Positions 1-10,640 of a stretch of 64,000 bases of DNA are shown here, piece after piece. This DNA is from Artemia franciscana. Lineage: Eukaryota; Arthropoda; Branchiopoda; Anostraca; Artemiidae. A program made the position numbers and the translations under genes. The notes under the pieces are model-generated. The model worked only from the letters and a program-made list of their open reading frames with translations, did not search any database and had not been told where the DNA came from. The stretch is taken from the NCBI RefSeq assembly GCF_032884065.1, contig NC_088873.1, forward strand, positions 25,304,625-25,368,624, read 5' to 3'. Within the stretch, counting starts at the first letter, position 1. The number at the start of each line of letters is the position of its first letter.

Positions 1-429
1 CAGGGTTTTTGCATCTTGTATTCCTCAAGTGTTCTCCAGATATGTTTAGTCGGCCAAAAGAATGCTATATAAAGAGGTTGCAAAAAATTGGTGCAGTTCG
101 CTGGGAAGCAAACACAAGGTATTTGCATACCTTAATGATCTTGTCACTGAATTAGAGCGTAGCCGATAGCCTATTATAAATTTTCTTTCAGGAAGAGCTT
201 TAAGGTGCGGAAGCAGCTGAGACATGAATCAGTATTCCAATACATAGCCTTAAAGTTAACCGGACTTGCTAACGCTATATCGAGTACCACGAGGTCCACT
301 TCCCTAGCTTGAGGACAAACCTTTCGATTTACGACAAATGTAAGGAGCAAACAGTTCTCCAGTAACTGAGCCACCAACCATAATCGAGACAGTAGTTTTA
401 GTCTGGCTCATAATACTATGTGGATATTT

Positions 430-1092
430 AACACTCCTTTTGAATATCAACTTTTCTGCCTGAGTCATCGCTTAGATTTGCATCATCGAAGTTAAAAATA
501 TTGAATTCCGGCACATCTTTGGTCGTTGATTTAAGATTATCAAAGTAGTCAGTATAGTCTTGGCACACCCCTGCTCCTGCTCTTGATCCTTTTACTGAAC
601 CATCCGTGAAGGCTAGAATATGTTCAGGAAAGTGTGAGGATATCTTTTAGAAAAGAGTTGACAGACATACTGATCTGAATAATATGACTTGTCTTTAGAA
701 ACTAACTGAAGATGACATTCCCGAGCCACCATTTCCCATGGTGGAAATTTTGGAAAAGGGTAACTATCTGCATGTTCACTTTTCCAATTTGGGTAATCTT
801 TTAAATAATGGCTAAAAGAAGATAGAAGGTGTTCGGGCTTAACAGGATTTCCAAAAGTGGAGGGAAAAACTACATGAGTTTTGCCACATGTTTGTATTTT
901 TGTGAAGTAGCAGTTTCTCTGCATAGTAGCTGTGTCTTTCAGAGCAGGTAGTCCAGAAAGCTCTTTGAGCTTAACCACTGCAGTATGTATGTGGAGCCCC
1001 AAAGCAATTCTAATGGCTGAGTTTTGGAGTGTCTCAAGGGTATTGAACAAAGTAACCGGAATGTTCGTAAGAAATCGAATGCCATATTCCAA
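430..1092 (-). pseudogene. LINE ORF2 C-terminal region with RNase H core (decayed)
   Basis: The stretch 1092-613 encodes the connection region after RT (GIRFLTNIPVTLFNTLETLQ, then LSGLPALKD). A frame change near 610 leads into an RNase H start, AFTDGSVKGSRAGAG, where the first catalytic aspartate of the TDG motif is kept. Reading past about 430 is broken, so the remaining catalytic residues cannot be placed. It belongs to the same minus-strand LINE as the RT at 1212-2525. Confidence 0.7.
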
Positions 1093-1211
1093 TTAAGATC
1101 AAATGTATGTCTTGTAAAAGTCAATAATCAACTATGGTGAAGATCCCCATTTAGATCCTGCAAGTCATTTTAGGATGGTTAGCCGTTTTAAAATTGTTAC
1201 TCTCAACATCA

Positions 1212-2525
1212 TTAAATATGGTTGCCATTTAAACGAGAATCAAGAATCATGCCCAGTAGCCGAACTGATGGCTCATAGACTATCTCACTCTTCTCTATCC
1301 TTAAGGGTTTCGGAAGGGCTGCTTGTCGGTTATGGAACATAATTGCTTTTGTTTTTGGTACAGAAATGGGCAGTCCAAAAGCTTTAGAAAACAGGCACAC
1401 ATCATATATGTTTTCCTGAATGATATTTTTGAGTAAAGTTATATTCTTATGTCTGTTCCACACAAGAAGATCGTCAGCAAATTCTCCATGTTTTAACTGG
1501 CTTCTAACTTTTAGTTCAGAAATATACAATGTAAATAAAAGAGGGCTTATGACAGTTCCTTGTGGGAGACCATCTTCAACTTGTTCTCTTACAGACAGTA
1601 TTTCATTAATCTGTACTTGAAAAGAACGATCACATATAAATCTCTCATAATTGAAATCACCAGAGGTGGAAAATTTTTATTATACATAATCTCTTGTAAC
1701 TTTTTGTGTTTTACATTCCCATATGTATCTGTCCAATCAAACAGTACAGCAATACTGATTTCGCCCTCCTGTAAAGCATCTGTCATGTCTGTTTCTATTC
1801 TGGTTATGTTGTCCATTGCAGTATGACTCTTTCTAAAACCTGGCTGAGTTTGGGGTATTATTTGATTCACCTCTGCAAACCATTCTAATCTCCTTAAAAT
1901 CATTCGCTCAAATATTTTGCCCATTGTGGGGAGAACAGATATTGGTCTGTGAGATACAGGATCTTCTAGTGGTTTTCCAGATTTGAGGATTGGGTAAATA
2001 AGAGCAATTTTCCAAGGGGTAGGAGATTTCCCTTCTCTCCATGCGTTATTACATCCTTCCAGGAGTTTAGCTCGAAAGATGTTAGGTGTTTCAATCAACC
2101 ACTTGATGTCTATCTCATCATATACTGGTGCTAAATTTAAGTTGCATCTTTCAATAGCTGTCTCTAACCCAGGTAACGAAAAAGGTAACATAAACGACTT
2201 CTTATGTTGTGCTAAGGAAGAGAGGACACATACAGGTGGATTTTGTAAAACAGTGTCTAGAGGTTTCTTCATGAATGTTTTTGCAAAAACATCAGCTTTT
2301 AAAAAAATCAGAAGTTACTAGTTGACCCTGGCGTTTTATTTCATATTTGTGATCATCAAGTGTCATTATCTTGTCGTTCATCTTTCTTACGTATTGGTGA
2401 ATCTTAGGTACCGCAGTGTGATGATCTACGTAAGTCATAAATTTTTCCCATGCCTCTCTTTTGGCCTGTAAACATGTTTTTTTCCACTTTTGCTGAGCTA
2501 CGTTATATTCAATTGCAGTGCTCAT
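1212..2525 (-). pseudogene. Reverse transcriptase domain of the old LINE (frameshifted)
   Basis: Two main open stretches, 2272-1589 and 1529-1212, carry consecutive RT motifs: a palm block with HRPISVLPTMGKIFERMI, then QPGFRKSHTAMDNI, then FDWTDTYGNVKH where intact elements have a D-x-x-x-AFD block, then GEFADDLLVW with both catalytic aspartates still present. The piece at 2525-2292 (KREAWEKFMTYVD) is the upstream thumb/linker. Because FADD survives while the AFD motif is lost, the copy is dead through scattered mutations rather than one lesion. Reading is on the minus strand, continuous with the RNase H piece to its left. Confidence 0.8.
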
Positions 2526-3476
2526 TGATGGAAGTCATTGAAATGCCTTTTTTGCTGTGTTTTTAGCTTCCACTGCAGTAGAGCATAGTTCATTCCACCA
2601 ATTTTTAGTTCTCTTATTACCAGTTGGAGCCCAAGTGTGGGGGCTTGTCTTGGGGATTGCTTTGTGAGCAGCATCCATCATAATTTTGGTAACAGCACCA
2701 GCAGGACCTAGTTGAATATCAATGGTTGAATTTTTTTTATTCTTTATATTATAGTATGTTAGCAAATTATATGGTGTTAGAACAGCAATATGATTATATT
2801 CTAACAGTAATCTTTCAACATTTTTCCCAGCTCAGTTTTATTGTTCAATATCTTCCCAATGAGGGTTATGAGCATTTAGGTCACCAAAAATAAAGCGAGT
2901 TGTGACCCTCTGCTTCTGTTGATAAAATATTATATATATCAGTATCCTCCTTTGGGTTATACATAGATTTAATTATTAAGGTGTCTCCTGAGCTTAAAGT
3001 GATTGATACTCCTACGACATCTATTTCACGGTCATGTTGCTTTAATGATAATGGGCAGTGAACTATTTTCTCAGCTATGAAAATGAGCACTCCACCCCCT
3101 TTTCTGTCAAAATCTCTATCTTTTCGATAGCATTTGTGTCCTGGTATGGTTCAAGGTTCAAGGTTCTTTTATTATAACCAATATATACAAAATATTAGGT
3201 AACTCAAAGCTGAGAGTATAGCTCGAATGCAATTGAGCTACCTTTAAACAACACTAAATATGCACAAAAATTAAAAATAAATAATTCTCTTAACCAATCT
3301 TGGCAGAAATAAATAAAAAACAAATCCATTTTGAGACACAATTAAATTTACAACTTAAAACCAAGTGAGTCATAAGACATCTGGAGGCCTCATGGGCGAA
3401 CCCCGGAGACCAACCCAATAATTAAAAAAATAATAAACATCCTTAAAAAAAAACAAAAAAAAAACATTTTTTCATA

Positions 3477-5654
3477 TTATTTAGATTTATAACTTTCAAT
3501 CAGCACTCTTTTCAACTTCCGTCTTATAGCATCGATGCTAACATTAAAATCAATCTCATTTTTCAATCTTTCCCAATGTAGAGGAATCAAATACCTCAGG
3601 CAAAAACGCGACCTCTCTGTAACTACCTTAGGAGTCCACAGATTATATTTACCACGGGTTTCAACTTGTGAAGATGAAGGAGAAGAAATAAGACCCATCG
3701 ATGCAAAATATCTGGGGAGCTTTTCTCGTTCAAGCTTAATCTTAAACATAACACTTAAAAATTGGATACTTTGCCGAACAGGAAGAATATTATGAAGTGA
3801 AAAAAGGGTCTCTGTTGTGGATTTTAAGGGGAAGTTTGATGGCGATGGCAGAAAAGGCTTAAGGATACGAACTGCTTTATTTTGGATAATCTGTAAAGGG
3901 GTAACATTACTTTTAAAAGTGTTAAAAATAATAGATGCATAATCAAAATGGGATTGCACAAGGGAAAAGAAAAGGGATTTAAGAGCGCAATATGGAAGAA
4001 GGTTTTTCAGTCTGCACATTATACCAACTCCACTGGCAGACTTTGCTCTAACCTGATTAATTTGCTCTTTCCATGACAAATTCTCATCAAACACAACTCC
4101 CAAATATCTTATCGATACAACCCTTTCAATAACAGACTCAGGTTCATTTGCAGAAAGGGAAACTGATTCTATATCTGGAAACTTGTGACCCGTTCTGCTG
4201 TAAACAATAAACTTCGTCTTCTTTCTATTCAGAAGTAGTCTATTATCAGAGAGCCAAGTAGACAATCTATCATATGTGGATGTTAAATTGACCACTAGCT
4301 CTTCACGAGATTTACCAGAAACGGTTGCTGCAGTGTTGTCAGCAAACTGAGTGTCTATAGAAGAAACTCCAGTAGCTGAGCACAAATCATTAATTTAAAC
4401 TAGGGAAAGCAGAGGTCCTAATACGGATCCTTGGCGAACACCAACCTTATCTGACTGCTGTAAAGAATCAGATCTAACGTCATTATATATAAGTATCTGC
4501 TGCCTCCCATGAAGATACGATTTAAGTAACCTAAGGCAATTACCACGAATACCAGCATTCGAAAGCTTATACAAAAGAATTTGATGAGAAATGGAATCCA
4601 ATACAGCTTTCTGTATGTCTAAAAATATAGTTGCAGGCGTTTCGCCACGGTCAAGACAATCACTAATATGTTCAATAGCCATAGGATGGTCAGTGCAGTG
4701 CTCTTTTCTAAATCCAAACTGAAGTTTAGAAATGTAATCAAATTTCTCAAAAAAAGAATGAATTCTGTTATACAGTGCTCGCTCTACAACCTTCGAAAAA
4801 GCAGAGAGTATCGATATAGGACGATAATTAGCAGGAAGCCTCGGATCATCACCTTTATGTAGGGCCACAATTCTTGCTGATTTAAATGTTGAAGGATATA
4901 CACCAGTTAGAAATATAAGATTAATAATGTGGCATAACACCGATGATATAGCTGGGAATATTTCTTTGACCAAATTAGTCGAAGATCCATCAAGGGCTTC
5001 AGATGAACCGTTCTTCATTTTAGATATGATGTGTTTTAGTTCAATTTCAGTGACCGGGGAAAGGAACATGCTTTTATCAGAGGGAGGGGGCATGTGATCT
5101 TTAAATAAATCATTATTGTTATTATTTGGAGAAACATGAGATGCATCAGCTGTTTTTTCACGGATGCTTACAAAATGAGCATTGAGCAAGTTCACTATTT
5201 CCTGCTCATCGGAAGAAAAAGTACCATCACCACGTAACATTTCATGCGGAAATGAAGATTTCTGAGACCTTCCCAACAGAGAGTTAATAAGTCTCCAAGT
5301 GTGTTTTTGATCCCCACGAGCTTCTACAAATGATTTTTCAAAATGTCTAGCTTTTGCTTTCCGAATTAACTGTGTCAGGACATTTTTATACTTTTTAAAC
5401 TCTTCTTTATTTTTAGTAGATGGGAGTGACATAGATATTTTAAATAGCTTATTTTTTATTGAAATAGAGTGTAGAAGCCCGCGTGAGATCCATGGTTTTT
5501 TAGGGAGTGTGTATTTTTTTATTTTAATGCGCCTCTTCAATGAAGCATTCATAAATTCGCAACAACTCTTGTAACGAAGCCGATGGTGATCGATAAACAA
5601 CACAAACAAGAACTTTCCTATTATCAATCGCACACTCAATGCAAAGGCTCTCAA
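3477..5654 (-). pseudogene. RT domain of the inserted LINE
   Basis: Two frames, 5654-4395 and 4385-3477, are separated by a stop near 4390 and together cover nearly the whole RT and C-terminal domain. Visible motifs are NYRPISILSAFSKVVERALY, LQFGFRKEHCTDH, FLDIQKAVLDSISH (the first catalytic D kept, the following AFD changed to AVLD), GVRQGSVLGP, and FADNTAA at 4344-4320. The last should be FADD, so the second catalytic aspartate is asparagine. The C-terminal region keeps RYLGVVFDENLSW and the HFDYASIIF block. The copy is enzymatically dead by these residues. A CR1/Jockey-like affiliation is inferred. Confidence 0.82.
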
Positions 5655-6105
5655 AAGTCATCTCTTGGCTATGCTTAGATAGTTGCTCCTTCACAACAAA
5701 TGGAATATCATCCCGAACAAAAAGTTCAACTCCGCCTCCCTGTCTATTTTCCCTATTATTAGATATAAATTTAAATCCATCACAATTCATGAATTCTGCA
5801 TTTTCATTACTTAAAAACGTTTCACATAGGCCTAAGATACTTACCCTGTGGTTACAAAGTAACTGCGAAACAAACTCGTGGCTACTAGCTAAACCTCTGC
5901 AGTCAAAAAGTGCTGATCTTAATCTCCCATCAATTACAGGTGTTTCTAAATCCCCTTCAAATAAAAAATCAGTAGCAGGAAGGCTAGCTAAATGATCATC
6001 ATAAACACCTTTAGCAAAAGGGGAAAAATCATAATAAATATATTTTAGATCAAGCTGGTCACCGAGGTGGCTCCCCAATCTTCCCCCAGACTCCCCACTA
6101 CTCAC
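5524..6105 (-). pseudogene. Endonuclease N-terminal part of the inserted LINE
   Basis: This stretch resembles the first half of an exonuclease-endonuclease-phosphatase fold LINE endonuclease. The sequence includes RVSILGLCETFLS (catalytic E in the ET motif), then NRQGGGVELFVRDDIPFV, then VLVCVVYRSPSASLQELL. The second half, which normally holds GDFN and SDH catalytic motifs, is missing: the reading runs directly from the YRSPSAS block into the ORF2 linker at about 5600. I read this as an internal deletion of roughly the C-terminal half of the nuclease. Confidence 0.75.
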
Positions 6106-6376
6106 GTGTTACATATAAATTTCATCTTTACCTTATGTCCCAGGCAGGCACGACGGAAAAATGGAAATAACATCGCACCACTAATCAGGCAAATCGGGTA
6201 AAAAAGTGGCAGAGAACAAACAAGACCTCGAAACCTGATTTTTTTCACTAGACCTACTAACACTAGAAAACTAAAAAAAAAAGATTATACGCAAAAAACG
6301 AGGTTGTAGAACCCAACATGTACACAACACTGTGACAGAAGTGGCAAGAAAATGAATCAAAATTTCTATCACAATA

Positions 6377-7100
6377 CTAATAATAATCACAAAGGGTGAC
6401 CCTTTCCCAGGGTGACGAGGCCGTGAATTTGGATTCAAGCCAAAGCTTCGAGCCCTTCTGTTTAACACGCGTAAACCTTGCGGAATCTGATTCACGTAAA
6501 TCCTTTGCTTTCGCAAGAAGTTCATTTAGAGTAGCGTTTAGCTTGGGGGGAAGATCCGTGCACACATGAATGCCACTCCCCTTCAATTTACGAACTGAGT
6601 TGAAAATCCTCTGAATGTTCTGTTCGTCTACAGCCGAGATAAATACAGGTGCCGGACGAGGCCTTCGATTAGTAACGTTAACGTGGCCTGACAGACGAGA
6701 CGGAGCATTGGAACCACCGAGCATGCGGTAGCACTTCGTAAGCTGAATGGGGTCGCTTATCTCCATTGTAACAGATAAAAAAAATTTCACATTTTCTTCA
6801 ACTGTTTGAGACAGCCGCTCAGTAGGCATACCATGAATTAACAAATTCAATTTGCGGTCCTTGACATCACTTTCCAGTACCTGATTCTCCAGTTGATCAC
6901 ACCTTAATTTTTGATCCTCCAACTCCTTTTCCAGTTGCCCAATTGTTATATCTCGATCGGAGGCATCCTTTTTTAGCGTAGCTATTTCCCCCGTAAGGGA
7001 CTGAATGGACTTGTTGATGTCTTTTTGAGCGGATTACAGCATCAATTTTTTCCGTTAAAATCTTCACTGCTTCATCAAAGTTCTTTTGTGATACTGCCAT
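6377..7100 (-). pseudogene. LINE ORF1-like RNA-binding protein (two frames)
   Basis: Overlapping minus-strand frames at 7100-6897 and 6922-6377 are separated by a frameshift near 6910. The first begins MAVSQKNFDEAVKIL at a plausible ATG. The second has a charged coiled-coil start (QLENQVLESDVKDRKLNLLI), then the HGMP motif common to LINE ORF1 RNA-recognition domains, and a basic stretch NVTNRRPRPAPVFISA. Coiled coil plus RRM-like domain is the usual ORF1 plan of L1/CR1-type elements, where it forms the nucleoprotein particle. It sits directly upstream of this element's ORF2. Confidence 0.65.
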
Positions 7101-7319
7101 AATGATTGCAATAAAGCCACTTCCTTATTGATTTAATGCAGCATGTAACCAAGCACAGGTAAACAGTAAATCTCCGGGCGAGCCAAAAACCGGTTAGCTA
7201 TTTCACTTTGCAATGCGACCTAGATTGAATAAAATCCAGTCAAACCAGTCCAATTAGTTTTATCCTTTTTAGACTAAGTGGTCTTCACACCACGAACACG
7301 AATGAAAGACTGATATTTT

Positions 7320-7550
7320 TGATATGGACACTTTTTTCAGATTATTTAATGTGTTTCTTGGAAACAAATTACATCCACTTTTTCTTTATTAATATACGAG
7401 CAAAATTCCACCATTTTTGTATTATTATGTGAAAATGTGTTCCACTGTAATACTTTCAGTTTATTTATATCTTTAACATTGTTAATTAGTTGGAGGATAT
7501 GTTTTCTAATCATTGGGGAAATTGAATATTTTTGGCTGCAACAATAGCAA
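7320..7550 (-). pseudogene. Endonuclease N-terminus of the old LINE
   Basis: On the minus strand the segment around 7385-7340 encodes VICFQETHLNN, the ET motif at the start of a LINE endonuclease. This is upstream of the part that resumes at 3145. It follows the old element's ORF1 (7551-9114) closely, as expected for ORF2. The reading is broken after about 7310 by the inserted LINE. Confidence 0.65.
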
Positions 7551-9114
7551 TTAGTCCCTTAAATTCATTGTAACTTCTTCCAGCAATGACTCTGGAAAGT
7601 GTTTTTCTAGTGTTTTCTCACATAGTTTGTTTTTGATTTGTGTGTCATAATTTGATGATCGAATAACCTCCTGGGTAATAATCAATTTTGTCAAGTTTCT
7701 TATTTGATTACCAGCTAACATTGTGGGTTTTGGAGGTTCGATGTTCCTTTTTTGAGGTCTATTACCCCTAATAGATAAGAATGTAGGTCTTTTGGATTGA
7801 GATGGGGATACACCTGCTGGAATTCTTCCTACTTTGTGATCAAGTCTTGGGAAAGAAGGGCTAGCTATACTTATGGGTAACTCTCTAGTTGATAGGGAGT
7901 AGGTCTCATTGAAGTTGGTAGCAGGAATTTTTTTCCACACCTGCTGTGGTTGTCTTCTCAGCTCTTGGACTGGAGTTGATCTCCTGGAAGGTGTATTGAC
8001 AAAGTTTATATGATGCTGACTAGGTTCTTTCCTCATAGCAACAGCAATTATGGATACTGGTATTCTTTCTCCTGAGCTATTTTTGCAATCTGACTTCTTC
8101 GTTTGTACAAGCATTTCTGTTATCAGAAAGATGTGAAACTCCACAGTTCATACATTTTGTTGGGATATGGCCGTTGCTTTCAGAGTGACCCATTGATGTA
8201 CAGTTTTTACAAACAACAGCAGTGGCAAATGGACAGAATTTTTGTGTGTGCCCTACTTTCAAGCAGTGTTTGCATTGTATAGGTTTTTCATTATGGAGTC
8301 TAAAGGCAACTCTTCCACCAAACAAGAATAACTTTTCTGCTAAATATTCTCCTTCAAATGCACAAAGAACGGAGTTACTTACTACTAACTCATTGTTTTC
8401 ATTTCTTTTTTTTTAGTCTTGTTATTGACTTCAGAGGGTAAGATAAAAGGGAACTATCACTAACACCTTCTTGGATGTCATTGTCTGTATATAAACTGTG
8501 TATTTTATAAATGACCAATCTAGTTTCTTTTTGAATTAGTTGTTCTTTTGGTTTACAAGTTACTTCCATATTACCAATATGTGTCAAGTCCAGCGTAGAG
8601 GTCATACAGGCTGCATCATTGGCAGATGCTTCAGCTTCTCCATTTCTGTTAATGAATAGGTCGAATTCCTTTCTTAACTTCTTGAAAATGTTGATTCTCG
8701 GAAAATCAATATGTTTTTTTGGTTCAAATTTTAGGGGTTTAGTACTGGTATTCTTCTGGACGGGTGAGATTACAACAGCGAACATTGGAATGGATAATTC
8801 ATGACTGGGTGTTGGAGCTCATCTGTTAGTACAGAAAGATTTGGGCCGTCAACCTTTCTCTTTTTGCCATTCTTTTTCTTGAGTTTTTGAACTACTTGGA
8901 AGTCATTCCATGCTAGATGGTTCTCATTATCTGGCAATTGACAGTTTGGTTCACTCCACTGAGGTGAACCAACGGAAATCATTGTCGCATCACTAGATGT
9001 AGATAGTCTTGATGAATGTCTAGCCGTGGTCTTTTCGGTTTTATCGTTATCATTATTTGCAGGGTTAGTGACTTGAGAAGGAGACATGGCCTTATTGTGT
9101 TGCGAGAGCAACAC
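7551..9114 (-). pseudogene. Gag-like ORF1 of the old LINE with zinc knuckles (frameshifted)
   Basis: Four minus-strand pieces (9114-8770, 8785-8399, 8325-8077, 8144-7551) belong to one ORF1. The third piece carries zinc knuckles: CKHCLKVGHTQKFC (CX2CX4HX4C), CKNCTSMGHSE and CMNCGVSHLSDNRNAC. The last piece is a proline- and arginine-rich tail ending in a stop at 7551, just before the endonuclease of ORF2. The start is placed at the ATG near 9114 or at an in-frame MSPSQ start a little later. CCHC-bearing ORF1 proteins bind element RNA in I/Jockey-type LINEs. Three frame changes show it is a pseudogene. Confidence 0.75.
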
Positions 9115-10640
9115 TTTGGTTTTGTCCTTTTCTTTTTTTTTATGCCGCCGATGTTGGCTTATTCGTGGAAACTGGTAAGGGTCTAAACTGTGCGGTTTTT
9201 ACGGAAAGTGTGGACCTCAGGCCGGATTGATGAATATGGCATCACATTTTGGAAAGCTCCGCAGAACTCTTGCCTGGGGCCAAAAAGGATGGTTTTTGCT
9301 TGTCCACGAGCCAGAGCCTATGGTGTGCGAACTGAAGTGGAGTTATGTAGCCTATGTCAGAGAGAAGTATCTGAATTTGTGCAGCCAAGCTTTCGTTTCA
9401 TCAAACCATGTTTCTGCTTTCGAGTGGAAAGCTCCGTTCTAGCAGGCAAGCAGGCAGGCACCACTTTCAAATTGAAGATGGACTAAAATCTATAAGTGTT
9501 AAATATATGCGGCATTTACCCGGCCCCAAAGCCGATATATCTTCTTTGAGTGATAAATAGAAAAATTTACAGAAGCAAAAAACGGCATTTTCCCACGGGT
9601 CCGAAAGTGCTGCCGTGATTTTGGCTGGGTTTATCATTTGTTTTTTCGAACTTGGGATTGAGGCAGAGAAATGTTATCAGATGTACCTCGTAAACTTTAA
9701 AAGTTCTATCATTGCTAAAGAAATTGGAGCTTATCCTTTGCTCCTTTCTAAGTGGTGACGTTAGAAAGTTGGCCTACGGCAAAAAAAATCAACTTTTGAA
9801 CTAAGACAGATAGAATTTTTTTCGACAGCAATCGATAGCTCTTGATCAGCTGATCAAAGTACATGTCATCCATTTATTGGTACAAAAATTCCTTCCTGAG
9901 ATATACTAGTTTGAAAGTTTCAAGGGGTTGATAGCTTCAGTAGTGGGGTACATACTGAAACCAAAAATAAGCCGATACCAATTGTGAGACATGTAGGGGA
10001 CTTGTGAGGAAAGGTCGACTGTTAGCTCATAATCATCTTCGGCAGTGAGGGGTTTGCAAATTTTGCTGTTTGGTGTACCTATTATTTGTTTCCAGTGTAT
10101 TTGATGGTAAGACCGAGTTGGTTCCAGTGGTAAGACATGTAGGGGACTTGTAAGTAACAATTGTCTGTTAGGCTACAACCATCTTTAGTGAAGAGGGGTT
10201 TGTAACTTTTGCTAATTGGTGTAGCCTACCCATACTCACTGTAACCTATAATTAAGTGTTTGCGTAACGGGTACAAACGATAGCGTAAAACAACGAGGCA
10301 GTTTCGTAATAATTAATAGAGTGTCATCTATGGTATTTTGATCCTGAAAAGTTACGGATAGCTTTATAATACCAACTAGATTATATAAGATATTGTTCCA
10401 AGTTTTCATCCGTCACAATGCTTACGATTGAAAAGGATAAAGTTCAACTGGCTGCAAAGTCAATTTAGTCCCTTCTTTCGATACTATGTTGTTGTTGTTT
10501 TTCAACGCTGAGGAATAGCCTTTGATCACGTGATTACTGATCAATAGCGAAGAAACAAAACCAAATTGTTGTTCTCGCAACACTTTAGCCGGCGAAGCCG
10601 GACAAAGGTTGCCGCAACACTTCACGTTGCTCAGACAACG
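9100..10640. repeat. Dispersed repeat bounded by GTTGC/GCAAC stems
   Basis: The left edge (gttgcgagagcaacacttt, about 9098-9116) and the right edge (ttctcgcaacactttagccg, about 10573) share the GCAACACTTT motif, which recurs at 38537 as aagtgttgctttcgcaacac. Inside, 9660-9925 is the reverse complement of the tandem units at 37767-38345 (both carry the gatcagctgatcaa / ttgatcagctcatcaa and gttagaaagttggcc blocks). 9190-9310 resembles 41930-42040. I read this as a composite dispersed repeat of unknown class; open frames at 9190-9486 are not conserved in the other copies. Confidence 0.5.

Larger units (their letters stand above)
1..3145 (-). mobile_element. Old I/Jockey-type LINE, ORF2 remnant (endonuclease C-part, RT, RNase H)
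   Basis: Minus-strand fragments in several frames form one decayed non-LTR retrotransposon ORF2. In transcription order they are the end of an apurinic-type endonuclease (about 3110-2880, with a GGG-V block), a linker typical of LINE ORF2 (2765-2535, NWWNELC), reverse transcriptase (2525-1212) and RNase H (about 640-430, AFTDGSVKGSRAGAGV). Having RNase H after RT fits the I/R1 side of the LINE tree. Multiple frameshifts and stops make it a pseudogene. Its 5' part continues at 7320-9150 beyond an inserted second LINE. The left end runs off the window. Element identity is secure; the clade is an inference. Confidence 0.8.
3146..7310 (-). mobile_element. Second LINE inserted into the old LINE (ORF1 + partial ORF2)
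   Basis: The old LINE's endonuclease stops at about 7310 and resumes at about 3145, and a complete minus-strand retrotransposon sequence fills the gap. It has an ORF1 with a coiled coil and RNA-binding region (7100-6377), an endonuclease N-part (6105-5524) and an RT (5654-3477). Its 3' end, seen on the + strand at about 3148-3165, is a short heptamer repeat (ggttcaaggttcaaggttc) instead of a poly-A tail. Exact target-site duplications were not resolved. The order of insertion (this element later than its host LINE) follows directly from the nesting. Confidence 0.75.

Noticed and set aside
9190..9486. A 98-codon + strand frame and an overlapping 71-codon frame with several Cys residues
   Set aside because: The same nucleotide sequence recurs in decayed form at 41930-42040 without an open frame, so it is repeat sequence, not a conserved gene.
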